This document shows, piece by piece, positions 15,120 through 24,153 of a stretch of DNA of 31,015 nt. Numbering within the stretch: the first letter of the stretch is position 1; every line of letters begins with the position of its first letter. Source of the stretch: an uncultured Flavonifractor sp. GTDB taxonomy: Bacteria; Bacillota; Clostridia; Oscillospirales; Oscillospiraceae. Location of the stretch: contig CAJUDT010000018.1 in assembly GCA_910585415.1 (NCBI GenBank), positions 1 through 31,015 of the forward strand, read 5' to 3'. Under the pieces are notes generated by a model. That model was not told the origin of the DNA. It did not search any database and saw only the letters and a program-made list of their open reading frames with translations. The translations under genes were made by a program, and so were the position numbers.

Positions 15120-16115
15120 TTAGGACAGGTCCAGGGGGATTTCTACGTCGTTGAATAGAATGGCTGTGATGTCCTCCAGGGGGACGGGATAGGAGAAGCT
15201 GTTTTCGATGTGGGCTTTGGCGTATTCATCTCCCTCTGTCCAGTGCCCGCCGGAGCCGCCCCGGGGCATCTGGTCCAGCAATGTGCCGTTGGCCAGCCGG
15301 AGGACAGGGCGCATGTTTCCCGTCTCCATGTCGTTGAGCAGGTGGTATTCTGCCGTCGGAACGGTGAGGGTCACATAGAGCCCCAGGGGGGAAATCTCCA
15401 GGGTGTGGAGGGTGTGCAGTCCGCCCTGTATACCGGTAACCTGGGTGTCGTGCAGGTTGACCTTGACCGTGCTGTCCCGGAAGCGCAGGGCGAAGCCCAG
15501 GGTCCATTCCCCCTGCGCAATCAGCTCTTTGTGCTCATAGTCCCCCTCCTCAAAGCGAATCAGGTCCCGCATGGTGACGGTGTAATACCGCCCCAGCACG
15601 GGGGCCCTGCCGCCGTAGGACTCCACAAGGCGCATCTGATGGTCCGGCAGGCCCTCTCGGATAATCTGCAAATCGCCCCCGCCGCCGCCAAAGTGCGTCA
15701 TCTCCCAGGTGTCTACCGTTGTACCCTGGGGAATGGGCTCCCCGTCCTCCCGGGTGAGGGTGTACACCACCATAAAATGGTACCGGTCCCCCAGCACCGC
15801 CTCGGCGGTGAGGGTGTAGCCGTTGTCCGTCACCGTGGCGTCCAGGGGTATGCCGATGTGGTCCACCAGGGCGGTCTGGGAGCCCCCGTAGAGGGGGGCC
15901 AGCAGGTTGCTGATTTCACCGCTGGAGGCCTCCGCCCCCACGGCCCCGGCCAGCACCAGCAAAATGGCCGCCGCCGCCATGAGGGGCTTCATGTGCCGCC
16001 GCCCCTTCCGCCGGAGCCCGGTGGGGTGCTCCAGGGCCCCAGCGGCCCGCTGGGCGGCGTCCGCCGGGGCCCGGAGGTGTCCAAAAGCGGCGCGGTACCG
16101 CTCAGAGTTCGTCAT
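15120..16115 (-). CDS. DUF4179 membrane protein, probable anti-sigma factor
   Basis: This 331-residue protein has a cytoplasmic N-terminal part (MTNSERYRAAFGHLRAPADA, an anti-sigma-like helix-rich opening), one membrane helix at about residues 42-62 and a large outer domain of the DUF4179 type. Such proteins are typically paired with an ECF sigma factor in Clostridia and are thought to hold it inactive until an envelope signal is sensed. The start overlaps the sigma gene by 14 bases, supporting coupled synthesis. Several conserved-looking tracts (SPLGLYVTLTVP, ILFNDVEIPLD) lie near the C-terminus. The signal is unknown. Confidence 0.8.
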   Translation of the reverse strand: MTNSERYRAAFGHLRAPADAAQRAAGALEHPTGLRRKGRRHMKPLMAAAAILLVLAGAVGAEASSGEISNLLAPLYGGSQTALVDHIGIPLDATVTDNGYTLTAEAVLGDRYHFMVVYTLTREDGEPIPQGTTVDTWEMTHFGGGGGDLQIIREGLPDHQMRLVESYGGRAPVLGRYYTVTMRDLIRFEEGDYEHKELIAQGEWTLGFALRFRDSTVKVNLHDTQVTGIQGGLHTLHTLEISPLGLYVTLTVPTAEYHLLNDMETGNMRPVLRLANGTLLDQMPRGGSGGHWTEGDEYAKAHIENSFSYPVPLEDITAILFNDVEIPLDLS

Positions 16116-16590
16116 TGTCCCAAGCCTCCTTCAAGGTCTGTTTCAGCTTCATCCGCCCCCGGCGCAGCCAGGTGCGGACGGTGGCCTCCCGGGCCCCCAG
16201 AAGCGCGGCGATTTCGGCGGTTGGATAGCCCTCGTAATAGTACAGGTCCACCGCAAGCCGCTGCTCCCTGGGCAGGGCGCACACGGCCTCGTAGAGGGCC
16301 CGGCTCTCCGGCTCCGCCGGGGCCTGGAGCTCCATGGCTTCCTCCAGAGGGACCGTCCGCCGCCGCTTCCGGGCGCGCAGGAGGTTTTTGCATTTGTTGA
16401 TGGTCACCCGGAGCAGCCAATGGCGCTCGTGCTCCGGGGTGTCGAAGGGGGTGCGCGCACGGAACCGCTCCAAAAGGACCTCCTGCAACATGTCCTCCGC
16501 GTCGGCGGTGTTCTGGGTGTATTGCAGGGCCACCCGGTAAATTGTGTCGCCGTACTGGCGGGCGGTTTCCTCCAGAGCCGCTGGGTCCAC
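16102..16590 (-). CDS. ECF-type RNA polymerase sigma factor
   Basis: This 162-residue protein has sigma region 2 (DTIYRVALQYTQNTADAEDM and LQEVLLERF) and region 4 with a helix-turn-helix (YEGYPTAEIAALLGAREATV, then RTWLRRGRMKLKQTL), the two-domain layout of ECF sigma factors. GTG at 16590 is chosen because AAGGAGG lies seven bases upstream; the longer open frame upstream lacks such a site. It is co-transcribed with the DUF4179 gene and diverges from pstS. A possible self-regulated promoter lies upstream. Confidence 0.93.
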   Translation of the reverse strand: MDPAALEETARQYGDTIYRVALQYTQNTADAEDMLQEVLLERFRARTPFDTPEHERHWLLRVTINKCKNLLRARKRRRTVPLEEAMELQAPAEPESRALYEAVCALPREQRLAVDLYYYEGYPTAEIAALLGAREATVRTWLRRGRMKLKQTLKEAWDNDEL

Positions 16591-16633
16591 GGCACTCCCT
16601 CCTTTCAGGTGCGCTGGAAAGGTCCTTTCACTT

Positions 16634-16663
16634 AACATACACCGCCCAGGGGAAAAATGTTTC
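16634..16663 (-). promoter_or_regulatory. Possible ECF-type promoter of the sigma gene
   Basis: On the - strand, GAAACA (16663-16658) followed by T-rich sequence and, 18 bases further, TATGTT (16639-16634) lies upstream of the sigma gene. An AAAC-type -35 element followed by T's is typical of many ECF promoters, which would make the operon autoregulated. The match is by eye only. Confidence 0.4.
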
Positions 16664-16733
16664 ACCTCCAGGCAACTTTTTTGAAAAACCGGGCAAGCTA
16701 CCAGCAAACACCGAGCCATGGGAGGCGGACCCT

Positions 16734-17561
16734 GTGAGACGAATCCTTTCCCTTCTGCTGTGCCTGCTGGCCCTGAGCGCCTGCGCCTCCGGCGGGGGCG
16801 CCGGGGTGGTCAACACCAACGGCTCCACCTCCATGGAGCGGGTGGTGGGGGCCCTCATCGAGGCCTATGGCATGGAGCACACGGGGGTGACCATCAACTA
16901 CAGCGGCACCGGCTCCAGCGCCGGGATTCAGGGGGTGCTGGAGGGCATGTGCGACATCGGCCTGAGCAGCCGGGCCCTCCGGCCAGAGGAAGAGGACCAG
17001 GGGGCCAGGGCCCGCCTGCTGGCCCTGGACGCCCTGGCGGTGCTGGTCCACCCGGACAACCCGGTGGAGACCCTGCGGGTGGAGGAGCTGGCCGCGCTGG
17101 CCTCCGGGCAGGTGTCCGGCTGGGGCCAGGTGGGGGGAGTACAGGCCCCGGTGGCCTTCATTGGCCGGGAGGCGGGCTCCGGCACCCGGACGGCCTTTGA
17201 GGAAGTCTTGGGGCTGGAGGGGGCCTGCGCCTACACCAATGAGCTGACCTCCACCGGGGACGTGATTGCGAACGTGTCCTCCAACCCCAACGCCATCGGC
17301 TACGCCTCCCTGGCGGCGGTGGGGGAGGGGGTCAAGGTCCTGGCCATCGACGGCGTGCACCCCAGTGAAGAGGCCATTCAGGCGGGGGAGTACCCCATCT
17401 GCCGCTCCTTTTACCTGGTGACGGCGGGGGAGGAAGGGCTCTCCCCGGCGGCGCGGGATTTTTTGGACTACGCCCAGGGCCCCGGCGCGGAGCCCTATCT
17501 TCGGGCCGCAGGGGCCGTCCCGCCCGCCCGGAGCGCGTCCGGAAGGGAGGGATATCCATGA
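16734..17561 (+). CDS. pstS: Phosphate ABC transporter, phosphate-binding lipoprotein
   Basis: This 275-residue protein has a lipoprotein signal peptide with lipobox LSAC (C17), then the PstS phosphate-binding motifs: NTNGSTSMERVV near the start, YSGTGSSAGIQGV, and FIGREAGSGTRTAF. It captures phosphate outside the membrane for PstCA. GTG 16734 follows GGAGG by eight bases; longer versions of the frame lack a signal peptide at the N-terminus. Its stop overlaps pstC (ATGA). No convincing promoter or Pho box could be named in the 143-base divergent region. Confidence 0.93.
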   Translation: MRRILSLLLCLLALSACASGGGAGVVNTNGSTSMERVVGALIEAYGMEHTGVTINYSGTGSSAGIQGVLEGMCDIGLSSRALRPEEEDQGARARLLALDALAVLVHPDNPVETLRVEELAALASGQVSGWGQVGGVQAPVAFIGREAGSGTRTAFEEVLGLEGACAYTNELTSTGDVIANVSSNPNAIGYASLAAVGEGVKVLAIDGVHPSEEAIQAGEYPICRSFYLVTAGEEGLSPAARDFLDYAQGPGAEPYLRAAGAVPPARSASGREGYP

Positions 17562-18412
17562 GACGGCGGTTTCATCCGGCGGAGGCGGGTATGAGAATCG
17601 CCTTCCTGCTCTGCGGGCTGGTGGCCATTGCCTTTGTGCTGGTCATTACCCTCTATCTGATTTTGGCGGGCCTGCCCGGGTTTGGGCACATCGGGTTTTG
17701 GGACTTTCTCCTGGGGCGGGTGTGGGACCCGGCGGCGGGGCGGTTTGGGATTCTGCCCTTCCTGCTGGCCTCTCTGTACGGGGCGGCGGGGGCCATTTTG
17801 CTGGGGGCCCCTGTGGGCCTGCTGTGCGCCGTGTTCCTGGCCAAGCTGGCCCCGCCCAGGCTGGCGGCGGTGCTCCGGCCGGCGGTGGAGGTCCTGGCCG
17901 GGATTCCGTCGGTGGTGTATGGGCTGGTGGGGATGCTGGTGCTGGTGCCTGCGGTGCGGAGGTGGTTCCGCCTGCCCGACGGGGCCAGCCTCTTCGCGGC
18001 CATTGTGGTGCTGGCGGTGATGCTGCTCCCCTCGGTCATCCGCGTGGCGGAGACGGCCCTTCGGGCGGTGCCGCCGGAGTATGAGGCGGCCAGCCTGGCC
18101 CTGGGGGCCACGGAGATTGAGACGGTGTTCCGGGTGAGCCTCCCGGCGGCCTCCAGCGGCGTGGCGGCGGCGGTGATTCTGGGGGTGGGCCGGGCCTTGG
18201 GGGAGGCTATGGCGGTGCTCATGGTGGCGGGCAACGGGGCGAATATGCCGGGGCTGTTTCGGAGCGTGCGCTTCCTCACCACCGCCGTGGCCGGGGAGAT
18301 GGCCTACGCCGCCGGGCTCCAGCGGGAGGCCCTGTTCTCCATTGCCCTGGTGCTCTTTGTATTCATTCTGCTCATCAACGGGGCGCTTGCCGCCCTGCTC
18401 AAAGGGAGGTGA
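17558..18412 (+). CDS. pstC: Phosphate ABC transporter permease PstC
   Basis: This 284-residue, six-helix membrane protein carries the permease coupling motif EYEAASLALGATEIETVFRV (residues about 176-195) and the conserved [20 protein letters not shown]. It pairs with PstA to form the phosphate channel. It overlaps pstS by four bases; GGGAGG precedes the ATG. pstA begins five bases after its stop. Confidence 0.94.
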   Translation: MRRRFHPAEAGMRIAFLLCGLVAIAFVLVITLYLILAGLPGFGHIGFWDFLLGRVWDPAAGRFGILPFLLASLYGAAGAILLGAPVGLLCAVFLAKLAPPRLAAVLRPAVEVLAGIPSVVYGLVGMLVLVPAVRRWFRLPDGASLFAAIVVLAVMLLPSVIRVAETALRAVPPEYEAASLALGATEIETVFRVSLPAASSGVAAAVILGVGRALGEAMAVLMVAGNGANMPGLFRSVRFLTTAVAGEMAYAAGLQREALFSIALVLFVFILLINGALAALLKGR

Positions 18413-18417
18413 CGGCG

Positions 18418-19296
18418 ATGGTTCCCCATTCCGCACGGCGGAGGATGCGCGACGGCCTGCTGCGGGGGATGCTCTGGCTCAGCGGAGGGCTGGTGGCGGC
18501 CCTGCTGGCGGCGGTGGCCGGGTATGTGCTCTTCCGGGGCCTGCCCCATCTGACCTGGGAGCTGCTGACCACCCAGACCAGTGTCCTCCGGGATACCCGG
18601 GGCATCTGGCCCAACCTGGGCAACACCCTCTATGTGGTGGGGGTATCCCTGGCGCTGGTGCTCCCCCTGGGGGTGGGGGCGGCGGTCTACCTCACCGAGT
18701 ACGCCCCCAGCCGCCGTCTGGCCGGGGCCATCGAGTTCGCCGCCGGAACATTGGCGGGGATTCCCTCCATTCTGTACGGGCTGGTGGGTATGCTGGTGTT
18801 CTGCCAGCTGTGGGGGCTCCAGGCCTCCCTGCTGGCCGGGTCCCTGACTCTGGCGGTCATGACCTTCCCCACCGTCCTGCGGACCACCCAGGAGAGCTTG
18901 AAAACCGTCCCCCAGTCCTACCGGGAGGGGGCCCTGGGCCTGGGCAGCGGCAAGTGGCGGATGATTCGCACGGTGGTCCTCCCCGCCGCCGCCGACGGTA
19001 TCGTCACCGGCTGCATCCTGGCGGTGGGACGGGTGGTGGGGGAGTCCGCCGCGCTGCTCTTTACCGCAGGCATGGGGATGTCCCTCAACCATGTGTTCGC
19101 CTCCTGGGAGAATTTTTCCCGGAGCTCCGGGGCCACCCTCACCGTGGCCCTGTACGTCTACGCCAAGGAGCGGGCGGATTTTGACACCGCCTTCGCCATC
19201 GCGGTGCTGCTGCTGGGGCTGACCCTGGTGCTGAACGGAGCGGCCCGGCTGGCCGGGCGGAGCATACGGCAGAGGGGAGGGGAGAGACGTGAGTGA
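18418..19296 (+). CDS. pstA: Phosphate ABC transporter permease PstA
   Basis: This 292-residue membrane protein resembles PstC and has [19 protein letters not shown] and the coupling motif [20 protein letters not shown] (about residues 162-181). A GTG at 18409 coincides with the ribosome-binding site GGGAGG (18404-18409), so ATG 18418, eight bases further on, is preferred. The end overlaps pstB by eight bases. Confidence 0.93.
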   Translation: MVPHSARRRMRDGLLRGMLWLSGGLVAALLAAVAGYVLFRGLPHLTWELLTTQTSVLRDTRGIWPNLGNTLYVVGVSLALVLPLGVGAAVYLTEYAPSRRLAGAIEFAAGTLAGIPSILYGLVGMLVFCQLWGLQASLLAGSLTLAVMTFPTVLRTTQESLKTVPQSYREGALGLGSGKWRMIRTVVLPAAADGIVTGCILAVGRVVGESAALLFTAGMGMSLNHVFASWENFSRSSGATLTVALYVYAKERADFDTAFAIAVLLLGLTLVLNGAARLAGRSIRQRGGERRE

Positions 19297-20053
19297 GGAA
19301 ACGGTCCTTCAGGTCCGGGATTTGTGCCTCTGGTACGCCCCCGGCAGCCCGACCTTAAAGCATGTCTCCCTGGACCTGCCGGAGCGGCAGGTGACCGCCC
19401 TCATCGGGCCCTCCGGCTGCGGCAAGTCCACCTTTTTGAAAACCCTGGACCGGATGAACGACCTGATACCCGGCGTGCGGGTGACCGGAAGCGTCCGCTA
19501 CCGGGGCAGGGAGCTCTATGACCCGTCGGTGGACGTGACCTGGCTGAGAAAGCAGATTGGCATGGTCTTTCAAAAGCCCAACCCCTTTCCCATGAGCATC
19601 TACGACAACGTGGCCTACGGCCCCCGCACCCACGGCGTCCGGGACCGGGGCAGGCTGGATGGCATTGTGGAGGGCTCCCTTCGGGGGGCGGCGCTCTGGG
19701 AGGAGGTCCGGGACCGGCTCAAAAAGCCCGCCCTGGCCCTCTCCGGCGGGCAGCAGCAGCGGCTCTGCATCGCCCGGGCCCTGGCCGTGGAGCCCGACGT
19801 ACTCCTGATGGACGAGGCCACCAGCGCCCTGGACCCCATCTCCACCTCTAAAATCGAAGAGCTCATCAGTGAGCTCAAGGAGCGCTATACCATCGTCACC
19901 GTCACCCACAACATGCAGCAGGCCGCACGGATTTCCGACAAGTGCGCCTTCTTCCTGCTGGGGGAGCTCATTGAGTTCGGGGACACCACCCAGCTCTTTT
20001 CCCTGCCCAGAGACAAACGCACCGAGGATTATATTACAGGGAGGTTCGGGTAA
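19289..20053 (+). CDS. pstB: Phosphate ABC transporter ATP-binding protein
   Basis: This 254-residue ATPase powers phosphate import. The Walker A motif GPSGCGKST is at residues 40-48, the signature LSGGQ at 151-155, Walker B VLLMDE at 171-176, and the switch histidine H207 in VTHNM. The Q-loop region [18 protein letters not shown] is the typical PstB form. GTG 19289 follows AGGGGAGG. The stop shares one base with phoU. Confidence 0.96.
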   Translation: MSEETVLQVRDLCLWYAPGSPTLKHVSLDLPERQVTALIGPSGCGKSTFLKTLDRMNDLIPGVRVTGSVRYRGRELYDPSVDVTWLRKQIGMVFQKPNPFPMSIYDNVAYGPRTHGVRDRGRLDGIVEGSLRGAALWEEVRDRLKKPALALSGGQQQRLCIARALAVEPDVLLMDEATSALDPISTSKIEELISELKERYTIVTVTHNMQQAARISDKCAFFLLGELIEFGDTTQLFSLPRDKRTEDYITGRFG

Positions 20054-20712
20054 TGCGCAAAACCTTTGACGCGGAGCTTCTGGAGCTCAATGCCGGGCTG
20101 ATGGATATGTCCGCCGCCGCCGAGGACGCCATTGACGTGGTGACCGCCTCCTTCTCCGACGGGGACCGGCAGCGGGCCCTCTCCGCCATCGAGGCCACCC
20201 GGAGCATGGACCGCATGGAGCGGGACATTGAGGACCACTGCCTGCGCCTGCTGCTCCGGCAGCAGCCGGTGGCCCGGGACCTGCGGACCATCTCGGCGGC
20301 GCTGAAAATGGTCACCGACCTGCGCCGCATCGGGGACCAGTGCGCCAATATCGCGGAGATTTCCCTCCTGCTCCAGCAGAAACAGCAGGGGGAGACTCTG
20401 GAGGACATCTGCACCATGAGCCGCAAGGCGGCGGTTATGGTCAAGGGGGCCATCTCCGCCTACGTGGAGCGGGACGCGGAGGCCGCCCGGGGGGTCATCG
20501 CCCAGGATGATGAGGTGGACGCCCTCTTTGCCCAGGTGAAGGGGGAGCTGGCCGGACGCATCGCCGCCCAGAGCGGCGCCGGGGACCGGGCCATTGATTT
20601 GGCCATCATTGCCAAATACCTGGAGCGCATCGCCGACCACGGGGTGAACATCGCCCGCTGGGCCATCTTCTGCGTCACCGGAGAGCTGGTCCCCGAGGAC
20701 CCGGCGGAGTAG
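20053..20712 (+). CDS. phoU: Phosphate transport regulator PhoU
   Basis: This 219-residue all-helical protein has two PhoU repeats with the metal-binding-type motifs LRTISAALKMVTDLRRIGDQ and IAKYLERIADHGVNIARW. PhoU restrains the Pst transporter and Pho signalling when phosphate is plentiful. It is the last gene of pstSCAB-phoU and overlaps pstB by one base. No two-component phoPR pair is in the window. The TAG stop runs into the second copy of the dispersed hairpin repeat. Confidence 0.94.
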   Translation: MRKTFDAELLELNAGLMDMSAAAEDAIDVVTASFSDGDRQRALSAIEATRSMDRMERDIEDHCLRLLLRQQPVARDLRTISAALKMVTDLRRIGDQCANIAEISLLLQQKQQGETLEDICTMSRKAAVMVKGAISAYVERDAEAARGVIAQDDEVDALFAQVKGELAGRIAAQSGAGDRAIDLAIIAKYLERIADHGVNIARWAIFCVTGELVPEDPAE

Positions 20713-20800
20713 GTTCTTTTTCTCGAGAGAAAAAGAACCAAAAAGAGCTTCGTTCCCGCTGCCAAGTCCGCTGCTATCTCCAGTGCTCCGCCCGGTGACG
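20712..20800 (+). repeat. Dispersed repeat, copy 2 (hairpin directly after phoU)
   Basis: A 13-base perfect stem, ggttctttttctc (20712-20724) with its complement at 20727-20739, begins at the last base of the phoU stop. It continues with AAAAAGAGCTTC and ends at cgcccggtgacg (20789-20800), identical to the end of copy 1 after rpoA. The middle parts of the two copies are only loosely alike. Length is about 90 bases in both. Confidence 0.65.
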
Positions 20801-20823
20801 GGGCACAGGCTGTATGGGAACAG

Positions 20824-20857
20824 CACCAGGGGGGACCGGTTTCGGTCCCCCCTGGTG
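20824..20857. terminator. Strong hairpin between phoU and rodA, probable shared terminator
   Basis: A perfect 14-base stem (20824-20837 with 20844-20857) with a six-base loop lies seven bases beyond the rodA stop. The T run is short on the + strand (TTT after 20857) and absent on the - strand, so termination efficiency is uncertain. Position between two convergent genes fits a bidirectional stop signal. Confidence 0.6.
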
Positions 20858-20864
20858 TTTGCCT

Positions 20865-22049
20865 CTATATCTGGCTCCGGTCCCGCAGCCAGCTGGGGAG
20901 GGAGCGCATTTTGATGCTGGAGACAAGGCCCATGGCGGCGTACATGGTGATGATGGAGGACCCACCGGCGCTGATGAAGGGGAGGGTCAGCCCCACCACC
21001 GGGAACACATACAGGCACATGCCCACGTTGACCCCCACCTGGGCCAGAAGCATTCCGGCATACCCCATGGCGATCAGGGCGCTCTGGGGGGAGCAGGCCC
21101 GCCGGGCCACCCACACGCACCGGAGAATGATGCACGCCAGCAGCAGCAGCAGCACCGCGCACCCCACCAGCCCAAATTCCTCCCCGCAGACGGCGAAAAT
21201 CTCGTCGGTGTACCGGGCGGGGAGGCTGGTGTCGAACTGGCTCTGGGTCTGGATGCCCTTGCACCAGCCCTGGCCGAAGAGGCCGCCGCTGCCGATGGCC
21301 AGGATACTGCGGGTCTGCTGCCAGCCCATGCCCTGGGTCTGGTTGTAGAGGGTGTCCGGGTTGCCGGTGATGTGGTCGATGACCACCGTAATCCGCCGGG
21401 CAAAGTACATGTCGGAGATGCGGGGCCAGAGAAGTGCAATGCCCACCACGCACACAGAGGCCCCCAGCAGGAACCAGCGCTTTTTGACCCCACCCGCCCA
21501 GGCCATGACCACGAAAATCAGCAGGTAGGTCAGTCCCATGCCGAAATCCCCCGAGGCCCAGGCCAGCAGGGCGAACATGAACAGGGTGTGTCCGGCAATC
21601 TGCATGACCGCCCCGGGGCGGCTGATGCCCTTCTCCTGGAGCCGGGCCATCTGCCAGGCCAGCAGGAGCACAAAGGAGAGCTTGACAATCTCGCCGGGCT
21701 GGAGGTTCACCGGAAAGCCGGGTATGTGTATCCAGCTGTCGTTGCCGGAGTTGCTCTCCACCTTCAAAGGGGTACGCACCAGAAGGTTGAAAACGACATT
21801 GAAAAAGAGCATCAGCTTCCAGGTCCGCTGGGTAAACAGCTCGATGTCCACCGAGGACAGGAAGATATAGACCAGCACCCCCAGGAAAATGGCGGCGCAT
21901 TGTACATATAGATTCCGGTTGGAATCCAGATAGCGGGTGCCGCTGTAAATCAGCACCAGGCCGAACCCGCTGGCGGTCAGGCACAGGAACAACAGCAGCA
22001 GGTCCCCCTTGCGGAGAAACGCTCGAATTGAATCAGACAGCCAGGACAC
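20865..22049 (-). CDS. rodA: Rod shape-determining protein RodA (SEDS glycosyltransferase)
   Basis: This roughly 394-residue polytopic protein polymerises lipid II into glycan strands for side-wall growth, working with a class B penicillin-binding protein (not in the window). SEDS motifs are clear: ILAIGSGGLFGQGW, DEIFAVCGEEFGLVG and the end motif GVNVGMCLYVFPVVGLTLPF followed by ISAGGSS. The frame extends to 22121 (TTG), with an ATG at 22109, but GGGAGG lies seven bases before GTG 22049, which gives a typical N-terminus. A long hairpin-rich leader precedes it. Confidence 0.9.
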   Translation of the reverse strand: MSWLSDSIRAFLRKGDLLLLFLCLTASGFGLVLIYSGTRYLDSNRNLYVQCAAIFLGVLVYIFLSSVDIELFTQRTWKLMLFFNVVFNLLVRTPLKVESNSGNDSWIHIPGFPVNLQPGEIVKLSFVLLLAWQMARLQEKGISRPGAVMQIAGHTLFMFALLAWASGDFGMGLTYLLIFVVMAWAGGVKKRWFLLGASVCVVGIALLWPRISDMYFARRITVVIDHITGNPDTLYNQTQGMGWQQTRSILAIGSGGLFGQGWCKGIQTQSQFDTSLPARYTDEIFAVCGEEFGLVGCAVLLLLLACIILRCVWVARRACSPQSALIAMGYAGMLLAQVGVNVGMCLYVFPVVGLTLPFISAGGSSIITMYAAMGLVSSIKMRSLPSWLRDRSQI

Positions 22050-22139
22050 CAGGCCGCCTCCCTTCTTTGGTAGGAATACCGCAGTTCTTGTTGATACGTT
22101 TTGGTTCATGGAAAAGTCCAAGGCTCAAAAAACGCTTAG

Positions 22140-22291
22140 ACCGAAGGTTTCGGAGGGAAAGATAGTGTGAAAGAAAACCGTCAGGGTTTTCTTTCGCGTC
22201 GGAATCACAAAATTTCAATACTTGTGAAACAAGTATTGAAATTTTCCTCAGCTTGGTGAAAAAGTCCTTCGGGACTTTTTTGCCAAGCTGA
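22140..22291 (-). promoter_or_regulatory. rodA leader with three stacked hairpins
   Basis: Reading from the rodA promoter: a long stem-loop tcagcttgg/ccaagctga with inner aaaaagtcc/ggacttttt (22248-22291, TTCG tetraloop on the + strand); a perfect 17-base stem with a three-base loop (22209-22245); and an 11-base stem (22169-22195). A weak ccgaa/ttcgg stem (22141-22153) is followed on the - strand by a T run (22131-22126). The arms are AT-rich, unlike the surrounding genes. It may be an attenuator or a dispersed repeat; no named riboswitch was recognised. Confidence 0.55.
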
Positions 22292-22319
22292 GTATAACAT
22301 CTTTTTTGCATTTGGTAAA
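22291..22319 (-). promoter_or_regulatory. Probable rodA promoter
   Basis: On the - strand, TTTACC (22319-22314) and TATACT (22296-22291) are separated by 17 bases. The predicted transcript would carry a leader of about 230 bases before the rodA start. The site overlaps the divergent tsaE promoter. Confidence 0.6.
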
Positions 22320-22334
22320 CGGGTGTGGTACAAT
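22306..22334 (+). promoter_or_regulatory. Probable promoter of tsaE-tsaB-upp
   Basis: TTGCAT (22306-22311) and TACAAT (22329-22334) are 17 bases apart, followed by an AT-rich start region and the tsaE start at 22374. It overlaps the divergent rodA promoter, so the two may compete for polymerase. Confidence 0.65.
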
Positions 22335-22373
22335 AATTAAGTTAATTTTTATTTGAGCTGTTTGAGGTGCCGT

Positions 22374-22802
22374 ATGGAATATATCACAAACAATCCCCAG
22401 GAGACGGAGGACGTGGGCGCGGCCCTGGCCGCTGGGCTGGAGCCGGGGGCCGTGGTGGCCTTTACCGGGGACCTGGGGGCGGGGAAAACCGCCTTCGTCC
22501 GGGGCATGGCCCGGGGGCTGGACTGCCCTGAGCGGGTCACCAGTCCCACCTTTACCATCGTCAACGAGTACGAGGGGGGACGGCTCCCCCTGTTCCACTT
22601 CGACATGTACCGTTTGGGCTCCGCCGGGGAGCTCTTCGACATCGGCTGGGAGGACTACTTGGACCGGGGCGGGGTCTGCGCCGTGGAGTGGAGCGAGAAT
22701 ATCGCCGGGGCCCTGGAGGGGGACGCCCTCCGGGTGGACATTCGCCGGGGAGCACAGGACACCCAGCGCGTTATTACCGTGACGAGGGGGAGAGCAGGAT
22801 GA
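22374..22802 (+). CDS. tsaE: tRNA t6A biosynthesis ATPase TsaE
   Basis: This 142-residue P-loop protein has Walker A GDLGAGKT (residues 32-39), the SPTFTIVNEY switch region (57-66), HFDMYR (75-80) and the WSE motif (106-108). It supports the TsaB-TsaD complex that transfers the threonylcarbamoyl group to A37 of tRNAs reading ANN codons. GAGGTG precedes ATG 22374; a TTG at 22353 would add seven residues without a ribosome-binding site. It overlaps tsaB by four bases (ATGA). Confidence 0.95.
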   Translation: MEYITNNPQETEDVGAALAAGLEPGAVVAFTGDLGAGKTAFVRGMARGLDCPERVTSPTFTIVNEYEGGRLPLFHFDMYRLGSAGELFDIGWEDYLDRGGVCAVEWSENIAGALEGDALRVDIRRGAQDTQRVITVTRGRAG

Positions 22803-23515
22803 ATCTGTTAGCGCTGGAGTCCTCTGCCGCCGCCTGTTCGGCGGCTTTCTGCCGGGACGATGCCCTGTTGGCCCAGTCCGGCCAGAACAGCGGCCTCACC
22901 CACTCCCGCACCCTCATGCCCATGGTGCGGGACCTGCTGAAGAATGCCGGGCATACCCTGCAGGAGGTGGACGTCATCGCCGTAGCCGCCGGGCCGGGGT
23001 CCTTTACCGGCATTCGCATCGGGGTGGCTGCGGCCAAGGGGCTGGCCTGGGGGGTGGAGAAGCCCTGCGCCGCCTGCTCCACCTTGGCCTCCATGGCCTG
23101 GCCCCTGGCCCATACGGGGGTGGAAATCTGCGCCGTCATGGACGCCCGGCGGCAGCAGGTGTACAACGCCCGCTTCCAGGGGACCGGGGAGGGCCTGCTC
23201 CGGCTGTGCCCCGACCGGGCCATCTCTTTGGCCGATCTGGGGGAAGAGCTGAAAAACAGCCAAAAGCCGCAGATTTTAGTTGGAGACGGCGCGGTTTTGT
23301 GTTATACTGAGCTCAAGGAGCTGGGGCTGGACCTGCGCCTTGCCCCGCCTCACCTGCGGTTTCAGAGCGCGTGGGGCGTGGCGCGGGAGGCCCTGGAGCT
23401 GGCTCGGGCCGGACGGCTCACCGATGCCGCAGGGCTCACGCCCGACTATCACCGGCTCTCCCAGGCGGAACGGGAGCGGCTGGAACTACAAAAGCAAAGG
23501 GGAATTACGCCATGA
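22799..23515 (+). CDS. tsaB: tRNA t6A biosynthesis protein TsaB
   Basis: This 238-residue ASKHA-fold protein starts [20 protein letters not shown] and contains [20 protein letters not shown] (residues 62-81), the signature of TsaB, the scaffold partner of TsaD. The open frame extends far upstream into tsaE, but GAGGGGGAGAGCAGG just before ATG 22799 and the family start fix the beginning. tsaD and rimI, often adjacent in Firmicutes, are not here; upp follows instead, overlapping by four bases. Confidence 0.93.
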   Translation: MNLLALESSAAACSAAFCRDDALLAQSGQNSGLTHSRTLMPMVRDLLKNAGHTLQEVDVIAVAAGPGSFTGIRIGVAAAKGLAWGVEKPCAACSTLASMAWPLAHTGVEICAVMDARRQQVYNARFQGTGEGLLRLCPDRAISLADLGEELKNSQKPQILVGDGAVLCYTELKELGLDLRLAPPHLRFQSAWGVAREALELARAGRLTDAAGLTPDYHRLSQAERERLELQKQRGITP

Positions 23516-24147
23516 ACATGGAAAAGGTACACATTTTAGACCACCCGCTGCTCCAACACAAGCTCACCATCCTCCGGGACGTGAACACCGGCGTCAAGGA
23601 TTTCCGGCAGGTCGTCTCCGAGGTGGCCACCCTCATGTGTTATGAGGCCACCCGGGACCTCCCCCTGGAGGATGTGGAGGTTACCACCCCCATCACCACC
23701 GCCAAGTTTAAGAGCATTTCGGGCAAAAAGCTGGCCATCGTGCCCATCCTCCGGGCGGGCCTGGGTATGGTGGACGGGATTCTCACCCTGCTCCCCTCGG
23801 TGAAGGTGGGGCACATCGGCCTCTATCGGGACCCGGAGACCCTGGAGCCGGTGGAGTATTACTGCAAAATGCCCAGCGATATTGCCGAGCGGGACGTCAT
23901 AATTCTGGACCCCATGCTGGCTACCGGCGGCTCTGCCTCCGCAGCCATTCAGTTCATTAAGAACTATGAGGTCCGGCATATCAAGCTCATGAACATCATC
24001 GCCGCCCCCGCCGGGATTGAGCGGGTCCAGCACGACCACCCGGACGTGGACATCTACTGCGCCGCCCTGGACCAGGGGCTCAACGATCACAGCTACATTG
24101 TCCCCGGCCTGGGCGACGCGGGGGACCGGATTTTCGGCACCAAATAA
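23512..24147 (+). CDS. upp: Uracil phosphoribosyltransferase
   Basis: This 211-residue enzyme salvages uracil by forming UMP from PRPP. The PRPP loop [10 protein letters not shown] is at residues 132-141 and the uracil-binding end [12 protein letters not shown] at 199-210. The segment [20 protein letters not shown] and RAGLGMVDG is typical. ATG 23512 overlaps the tsaB stop (ATGA); ATG 23518 is an alternative two codons later. A terminator follows. Confidence 0.96.
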   Translation: MNMEKVHILDHPLLQHKLTILRDVNTGVKDFRQVVSEVATLMCYEATRDLPLEDVEVTTPITTAKFKSISGKKLAIVPILRAGLGMVDGILTLLPSVKVGHIGLYRDPETLEPVEYYCKMPSDIAERDVIILDPMLATGGSASAAIQFIKNYEVRHIKLMNIIAAPAGIERVQHDHPDVDIYCAALDQGLNDHSYIVPGLGDAGDRIFGTK

Positions 24148-24153
24148 TCCCAA

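Noticed and set aside
16591..16733. Pho box upstream of pstS
   Set aside because: A single TTAACA at 16632-16637 is present, but not the repeated, evenly spaced copies expected of a PhoP site.
20029..21984. 651-codon - strand frame over phoU and rodA
   Set aside because: Its first part reads rodA out of frame and its end lies antisense to phoU; the SEDS motifs are in the other - strand frame.
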